The translations under genes were made by a program, and so were the position numbers. Source: Chloroflexota bacterium (GTDB lineage: Bacteria; Chloroflexota; Anaerolineae; UBA4142). From it: DNA of 36,275 nt. Under the pieces are notes generated by a model. It ran no database searches. It was given only the letters and a program-made list of their open reading frames with translations, and was not told the origin of the DNA. This document shows, piece by piece, positions 32,533 to 36,275 of the stretch (positions are counted from its first letter, which is position 1; every line of letters starts with the position of its first letter). The stretch spans positions 1 through 36,275 of the forward strand of contig VGOB01000024.1 in the NCBI GenBank assembly GCA_016865935.1, written 5' to 3'.

Positions 32533-32969
32533 TAGCACTGATTCTCTTGGCGGTGGTCGTCTTGCTGATCGTCGCGGTGATCGGGCTCGCGTCCTGGGGG
32601 GCGACGACCGCGGCGACCGGTTTGACTCTCGCGCTGACGAACGCGGTCATGCAAACGACGATCGCGTTGCTCGCGTGCGCGCTCGTGGCGGGGTTGCCGG
32701 TGATTGTCTTTGCCGCGTTTCGGTTGGACGCATGGCGCGCCGAACAGGATGCCGAGAGGAAGCGCACCTCGCGTGTCATCGCGATTACGCGGCGTGCTCA
32801 AGATGCCGATCCGATGCTGGGGGCAGGATCGCCGACCGTATTCCTCCCTGCCCCGCGTGATGAAACAGAAACGACGACACGCGCCTATCCAATTCTTACA
32901 CGACGCGCGCGTCGCGCGTCACCCCGAACGCGCCAAGCGGCTGGGATCGCCCGGAGGTGGTTTCGATGA
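32529..32969 (+). CDS. Small membrane protein with two transmembrane helices
   Basis: A 146-aa protein from ATG 32529. The first 70 residues hold two hydrophobic segments, ALILLAVVVLLIVAVIGLAS and TIALLACALVAGLPVIVFAAF. The rest is basic and Pro/Arg/Thr-rich (RTSRVIAITRRAQDAD, LTRRARRASPRTRQ) and should lie in the cytoplasm. No family is recognised. Both ends overlap neighbouring genes by 4 bases, so it is a dedicated member of the operon. It may anchor the FtsK-like ATPase or the stalk protein. Confidence 0.65.
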   Translation: MIALILLAVVVLLIVAVIGLASWGATTAATGLTLALTNAVMQTTIALLACALVAGLPVIVFAAFRLDAWRAEQDAERKRTSRVIAITRRAQDADPMLGAGSPTVFLPAPRDETETTTRAYPILTRRARRASPRTRQAAGIARRWFR

Positions 32970-33997
32970 ATCGCGTTTTCGTTGGGATGATTGTGTTCAC
33001 ACTTTTTTCGATTGCGGTCGCGGCGTGCGGCACCGAGGCAACTCCGCGCGACGAACTGGGGCAAATGGTGGACGCACAGTTTCGCGCGACCGAATCCGCG
33101 CTGCAACTGAAACGGATCGCGGTTGAGGCGACCTCCCGCGCCGATGCGACGCGGCAGTATCTCATTTTGCAGGGACAGCAGACGCGCGTCGCGCAAGAGG
33201 CGAACGCGACCGCCACGACGCACAGCGCGTGGGCAACCGCGACGGCCCAAGCCGCACAATTCACCGCGACCACCCACGCGCAATCGGTCCAACACACCGC
33301 GACCGCGCACGCGCAGAGTGTTGCCGCGACCGGCACCGCGCAGAGCATCAGCGCGCAGGCAACCCAGGTGAGCGCATCCTCTACCGCAACGGCGAACGCG
33401 GCAAACGCGCAAGCAACCCAGGTGAGCGGCAACGCGACTGCAACGGTGATCGCGGCGCAGGTCATCGTCGAGCAGGAGAAAGCAACCTGGAATCAGCGGC
33501 TGGAATCGTTACGCGCGATCGCCTCGTTCATCGGCGTCACACTCGCGTTGATCGCGGCGGCAGTGATTGTCGGTTTTGCCGCGGTGCGCTTCGTGGACGC
33601 ATTCGTGTTGCGGGCGCGCGTGTTGCGCGACAAGACGGGGACCGTGTTGGTCATCGGTGAGAAGGACAAGGACGGGCGCCAGATGGTGCTGATTCCCGGT
33701 CGCTCGCCCGGCGCGGCACTGATGATTGCGCCGCCGGGTGTGACGCCACTCCAAATCGAAACCGGCGCGATGGATGAGGAGACGACGAAACGCGATCAGG
33801 CGGTCAGTCTGATGATCGCGGCAACGTCGGGCAGAAGCGGTGGCGCGGATGAATTGCTGGCGGAACTGACCGAAGGCGAACAGGTGCGCTTTGTGGACGA
33901 ACCGCCCGCGCAGTTGGTTTCAGGCGACGTGCGCGGTTTGTTGGATGGAGATTGGAAACAATTGGGGGATGGCAATGGACATTCAAACCAGTCTTGA
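32966..33997 (+). CDS. Ala/Thr-rich lipoprotein-like stalk protein with a second membrane segment
   Basis: A 343-aa protein from ATG 32966, eight bases after GGAGG (better than the track GTG at 32957). It opens MNRVFVGMIVFTLFSIAVAAC: a signal peptide with a lipobox-like VAAC, Cys at 21. Residues about 60-170 are a low-complexity helix rich in Ala, Thr, Ser and Gln with recurring TATA/TAxAQ units (TATAQAAQFTATTHAQS, TATANAANAQATQVS), probably a long stalk. A transmembrane segment at about 183-208 (IASFIGVTLALIAAAVIVGF) is followed by a 135-residue, probably cytoplasmic domain (VLRDKTGTVLVIGEKDKDG; LIPGRSPGAALMIAPPG). No family is recognised. It overlaps both neighbours, the last being the FtsK-like gene. 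Confidence 0.65.
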   Translation: MNRVFVGMIVFTLFSIAVAACGTEATPRDELGQMVDAQFRATESALQLKRIAVEATSRADATRQYLILQGQQTRVAQEANATATTHSAWATATAQAAQFTATTHAQSVQHTATAHAQSVAATGTAQSISAQATQVSASSTATANAANAQATQVSGNATATVIAAQVIVEQEKATWNQRLESLRAIASFIGVTLALIAAAVIVGFAAVRFVDAFVLRARVLRDKTGTVLVIGEKDKDGRQMVLIPGRSPGAALMIAPPGVTPLQIETGAMDEETTKRDQAVSLMIAATSGRSGGADELLAELTEGEQVRFVDEPPAQLVSGDVRGLLDGDWKQLGDGNGHSNQS

Positions 33998-35279
33998 AAA
34001 GCGCATCGCGCAACATATCGCCGCGCTGACCCTTCAACACCTGACGCGTTCGAACTTGGTGCGCGACGATATCGCGAGCGATGATCCGTTGTTGTGGGTG
34101 TGGCAACAACCCGACCGCGTGGTGCTGATTGTCAATCCCTTGCGCGTCAAGAATCTGGACGCGCTGACGCGACCGCGCTTTACGCATCATCTCGGCACCG
34201 TGTTGCAAGGACGGCGCATCGTCGTCACGAATCACCGCGGGTTGTTTCTCCAAGTGGGATACTATCCCGAACCGGTGCGCGAGTTGCAAGCGCGTCCGTT
34301 GGACTTGTCCGCCCAACCGAGCGCGCTCGCGGTCCCGATCGGAATGACCGCGCGCGGCTCGTTGTGGTTGACGCTGACCGAGTTGGACGCGGTGTTGATC
34401 GGCGGGGCGCGGCGGATGGGCAAGACGAATTTGCTGCACACCTGGATCACCGCGCTGTTGCAGGGCGCGCACGCGCGCTTGATCCTTTTCGACGGGAAGG
34501 GCGGCGTCGAGTTTGCGCGATACGCGAATCGTGCGCGCGTCCGGGTCGTGACCGACAAGTTGTCGCCAGCGCTGGGGGAACTGTTCGCCGAAATGCACAC
34601 GCGTTTTGACGCGCTAAAGGCGGCGCGCGTCGCGAGTCTCGCCGAATACAATCGCGGGCGCGGCGAGGGCGCGCGGCTGGAACGGATCGCGCTGATTGTG
34701 GACGAACTCGCGTACGCGCTCGATGAGCCCGGCGTCGAGAATGTGTTGGTAGACCTGACCGCACGCGGTGGCGCGGTCGGCATCCATCCGATTCTCGCGA
34801 CGCAACGTCCGTCGAGCGATGTCATCACGCCGCGGTTGAAAGGGAATCTCGTCACGCGCATCGCGCTGCCGGTCCCCGACCGCGCGTCGTCAATGGTCGT
34901 GCTGGATCGCGCGGGCGCAGAGAGTATCGCCAAGACGCCGGGGCGACTGCTCATTTCGCACGGCGCGCGCATCGTCGAGGCGCAAGCGTTTTTTGCGAGT
35001 GGCGAGGGGCGAGCGGCGAATGACGCAAGCGGTCAGCCGTCAGCGGTCAGCGGCCGTCTTTCGGAGCGTGAAGCGTGCGTGGCGCGCGCGGCAATCGAGC
35101 GCGGACGATTCGTCATTCGGGAAATCGCCGAAGCGACGGGGGAACGCTTGGAGTACGTGAACGACCTTGCCAAGAAATGGCAACTGCTGGGCTATCTGAC
35201 CGAGGTCAAGCGGAACGCGCAAGGTCACAAACTCGGACGGGACATCACGCCCGCGCTGGCGTCTGCGCTGCGGAACTAG
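33975..35279 (+). CDS. FtsK/SpoIIIE-type DNA-translocase ATPase
   Basis: A 434-aa protein from ATG 33975 (MDIQTSLEKRIAQHIAALTL), behind GGGGG; ATG 33969 is also possible. It lacks the FtsK membrane domain. Walker A is GGARRMGKTNLLH (about 143-155), FDGKGGVEFA follows, Walker B is IALIVDELAYALDE (about 238), and ATQRPSSDVITPRLKGNLVTRIAL (about 275-298) is the FtsK sensor region. A winged-helix-like end (RFVIREIAEATGERLEYVNDL) may bind specific DNA sites. Such short FtsK-like proteins drive double-stranded DNA transfer in some integrative elements. A GTCAGCG repeat near 35030 is translated in frame in a loop. The gene starts inside the stalk-protein gene. Confidence 0.85.
   Translation: MDIQTSLEKRIAQHIAALTLQHLTRSNLVRDDIASDDPLLWVWQQPDRVVLIVNPLRVKNLDALTRPRFTHHLGTVLQGRRIVVTNHRGLFLQVGYYPEPVRELQARPLDLSAQPSALAVPIGMTARGSLWLTLTELDAVLIGGARRMGKTNLLHTWITALLQGAHARLILFDGKGGVEFARYANRARVRVVTDKLSPALGELFAEMHTRFDALKAARVASLAEYNRGRGEGARLERIALIVDELAYALDEPGVENVLVDLTARGGAVGIHPILATQRPSSDVITPRLKGNLVTRIALPVPDRASSMVVLDRAGAESIAKTPGRLLISHGARIVEAQAFFASGEGRAANDASGQPSAVSGRLSEREACVARAAIERGRFVIREIAEATGERLEYVNDLAKKWQLLGYLTEVKRNAQGHKLGRDITPALASALRN
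35027..35055. repeat. GGTCAGC repeat in frame near the FtsK-like C-terminus
   Basis: The units GGTCAGCCGTCAGCGGTCAGC encode the loop SGQPSAVSGRL between the ATPase core and the winged helix. It is the first dispersed-type repeat met to the right of the tRNA. Confidence 0.55.
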
Positions 35280-35286
35280 GCGAACA

Positions 35287-35335
35287 GCGGAACAAGCGGA
35301 ATGTAGCGGAACAAGCGGAATATCGCGGAACAAGG
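35287..35335. repeat. Iteron-like 19-bp-period direct repeats
   Basis: Two exact 16-bp copies of GCGGAACAAGCGGAAT and an 11-base partial copy follow the FtsK stop by eight bases. Confidence 0.8.
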
Positions 35336-35347
35336 CGCGGTTTGCAT

Positions 35348-35525
35348 TTGTCATTTGCTCATTGTTCATTTGTCATTTAACAACCGAATACCTTGCCCAT
35401 CGCCGGCTGTGCAAATCAGACCGCGCGGACGCGGCGCAACGCGAGAGGCAATGAACAAATGCCAAATGAGCAAATGACAAAATGATTTGGCTCATTGGCT
35501 CATTGGCAAATTGGCTCATTGTTTT
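35348..35525. repeat. Large CATTTG/CTCATTGG inverted repeat
   Basis: TTGTCATTTGCTCATT (35348-35363) pairs perfectly with AATGAGCAAATGACAA (35465-35480) across a 101-base GC-rich centre, followed by tandem TTGGCTCATTGGC units. The latter are the same repeat class as in the tRNA leader at 14438-14520. Confidence 0.85.
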
Positions 35526-35573
35526 CGCGGCGAACAAGGGATGTGAGGAGATGGGCAGGGAAAAATGCGCGCG

Positions 35574-35607
35574 AAAAAAACCCTGGGGGGCAAAAACCGC
35601 CCCCCAG
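35574..35607 (-). terminator. Intrinsic terminator of the SUMF1 gene
   Basis: On the minus strand CTGGGGGGC (35607-35599) pairs with GCCCCCCAG (35591-35583), followed by GG and seven T. It sits 44 bases after the stop of the SUMF1/FGE gene. Confidence 0.9.
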
Positions 35608-35650
35608 ACCCCCCACAGAAAACCAACACCCAGAACCCAGCATCCAGAAA

Positions 35651-36275
35651 TCAGGAGGCAGGAATAGAGCCAGGGGAACACACCCGAAAACCGATATTGT
35701 CGAGGAAGAGGTCAGGGACGTTCCTGTAGCGAACCGCACAGCGCGCAGTGACCGAACTGCCGTCCCACGAGCCCCCACGGACGACGCGATTCACTTTTTT
35801 ATCTTCGTACCACGAATTCGTCCACTCCCACACATTGCCGCTCTGATCACTCGTACCAGCAGGGCTGTTGCCTTCTGGGAATTGTCCGACGACAGTTGTC
35901 GAACCGATTTTGTGCCACGTCCCCTCTGGTTTCCAGAACTCTTCGCAACTCAATCGGTTGCGGTCAAATGTGTTTCCCCAAGGATACGCGCGTCCGTCGG
36001 TGTGCCGCGCGGCGCGTTCCCACTCTTCTCCGGTCGGCAGTCGAAAAGTTATGTTTGCGGGTTCGATGTTCAAGGTTTCAAGTTGATTGTTGCGCCAAAC
36101 CTGAAACTTGGAACCTGAAACCTTGAACTGCTCCGTCAGCCAGTTGCAATACGCTTCCGCTTCAAACCAGGACACACCCACCACCGGCGCGAGCGGATTG
36201 TTCCATTTCAGATCGTGCCACCAGAAGGGTTCGCATCGTTTTTCTGGCGGACGACCTTTGAGCCAATCCTTCAAA
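35651..36275 (-). CDS. SUMF1/FGE-sulfatase-domain protein (5' end outside window), DGR-target-like
   Basis: This is the C-terminal part of a formylglycine-generating-enzyme-fold protein; the start is beyond the right edge. Family motifs are VVGVSWFEAEAYCNWL, FRLPTGEEWERAAR, AYPWGNTFD, DQSGNVWEWTNSWY and RVVRGGSWDG. The tail from RGGSW to NIGFRV has variable residues mostly at NNC/NNT codons (GAC, GGC, AGT, GTC, TAC, CTC, TTC), as expected if AAC codons of a template had been randomised at adenines. That is the pattern of diversity-generating-retroelement targets with this C-type-lectin-like fold. A foreign insert (FKVSGSKFQVWRNNQLETLN) between EAYCNWL and FRLPTGEEW is encoded by a palindromic repeat. 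No template repeat or reverse transcriptase is in the window. The true function may be ligand binding rather than sulfatase maturation. Confidence 0.82.
   Translation of the reverse strand, partial: LKDWLKGRPPEKRCEPFWWHDLKWNNPLAPVVGVSWFEAEAYCNWLTEQFKVSGSKFQVWRNNQLETLNIEPANITFRLPTGEEWERAARHTDGRAYPWGNTFDRNRLSCEEFWKPEGTWHKIGSTTVVGQFPEGNSPAGTSDQSGNVWEWTNSWYEDKKVNRVVRGGSWDGSSVTARCAVRYRNVPDLFLDNIGFRVCSPGSIPAS
36068..36128. repeat. GTTCAAGGTTTCA inverted repeat in frame in the SUMF1 gene
   Basis: Perfect 13-bp arms GTTCAAGGTTTCA and TGAAACCTTGAAC enclose further TTGAAACC-like units. It is related to the repeat in mfd at 6126-6215 and is translated as extra peptide. Confidence 0.85.

Larger units (their letters stand above)
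35280..35573. other. Non-coding, repeat-filled stretch after the FtsK operon
   Basis: No gene is supported. It begins with direct repeats GCGGAACAAGCGGAAT at 35287-35302 and 35306-35321 and a partial third at 35325, period 19, then carries the large inverted repeat described at 35348-35525. Confidence 0.7.

Noticed and set aside
33804-34598. 264-aa minus-strand ORF opposite the FtsK-like gene
   Set aside because: No motifs, low-complexity Arg/Gln content, and it overlaps two well supported plus-strand genes.
35280-35650. A DGR template repeat or reverse transcriptase next to the SUMF1 gene
   Set aside because: The segment holds only repeats and a terminator, with no A-rich copy of the variable region and no reverse transcriptase motifs.

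Overview
The window is a high-GC (CGCG-rich) bacterial chromosome segment, most likely from an uncultured member of the Chloroflexota (Anaerolineae-like). That placement is an inference from codon style, gene content (several M42 peptidases, an SUMF1/FGE protein with a diversified tail, BREX) and the many dispersed palindromic repeats. No rRNA or marker gene fixes it.

Left part (1-14.6 kb) is ordinary chromosome. It holds a secreted M4 metalloprotease, an RNase T2 gene broken by a 164-bp MITE with IS66-like ends, mfd, pth, three tandem M42 aminopeptidase paralogs closed by a strong terminator, a DUF4160/DUF2442 pair, a PEP-utilising-type swivelling-domain protein and a tRNA-Val(UAC). The tRNA and the PEP-type gene are driven by back-to-back promoters whose -35 boxes overlap. 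This part is littered with short imperfect inverted repeats. Several sit inside reading frames (mfd twice, the PEP-type gene twice, the first M42 gene once) and add extra peptide without breaking the frame.

Middle part (14.7-30.5 kb) is a complete type 1 BREX phage-defence locus on the minus strand: brxA, brxB, brxC, pglX, pglZ, brxL. Two accessory pairs are embedded: a DUF6036-type nucleotidyltransferase with an unrecognised partner between brxC and pglX, and an SMC/OLD-like ATPase with a DUF4276/MAD4-like (possibly TOPRIM) partner between pglX and pglZ. The second pair has its own consensus promoter. A small excisionase-like HTH gene lies between the tRNA and brxL.

Right part (30.5-35.3 kb) is a tightly coupled plus-strand operon transcribed divergently from BREX. 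It encodes a zinc-ribbon (DUF6011-like) protein, a Vsr/DUF559-like nuclease, an HTH/zinc-ribbon protein, a two-helix membrane protein, an Ala/Thr-rich lipoprotein-like stalk protein with a second membrane segment, and an FtsK/SpoIIIE-type DNA-pumping ATPase. A consensus promoter overlapped by a 27-bp-period direct repeat, and a leader with three hairpins, precede it. It is the best candidate here for an undescribed system: a mobile-element conjugation/maintenance module or a membrane-anchored defence machine.

The interval from the tRNA to about 35.0 kb has none of the dispersed palindromes seen on both sides, so BREX plus the FtsK operon look like one acquired island next to tRNA-Val. The window ends with the 3' part of an SUMF1/FGE-fold gene whose C-terminus looks like a diversity-generating-retroelement variable region.
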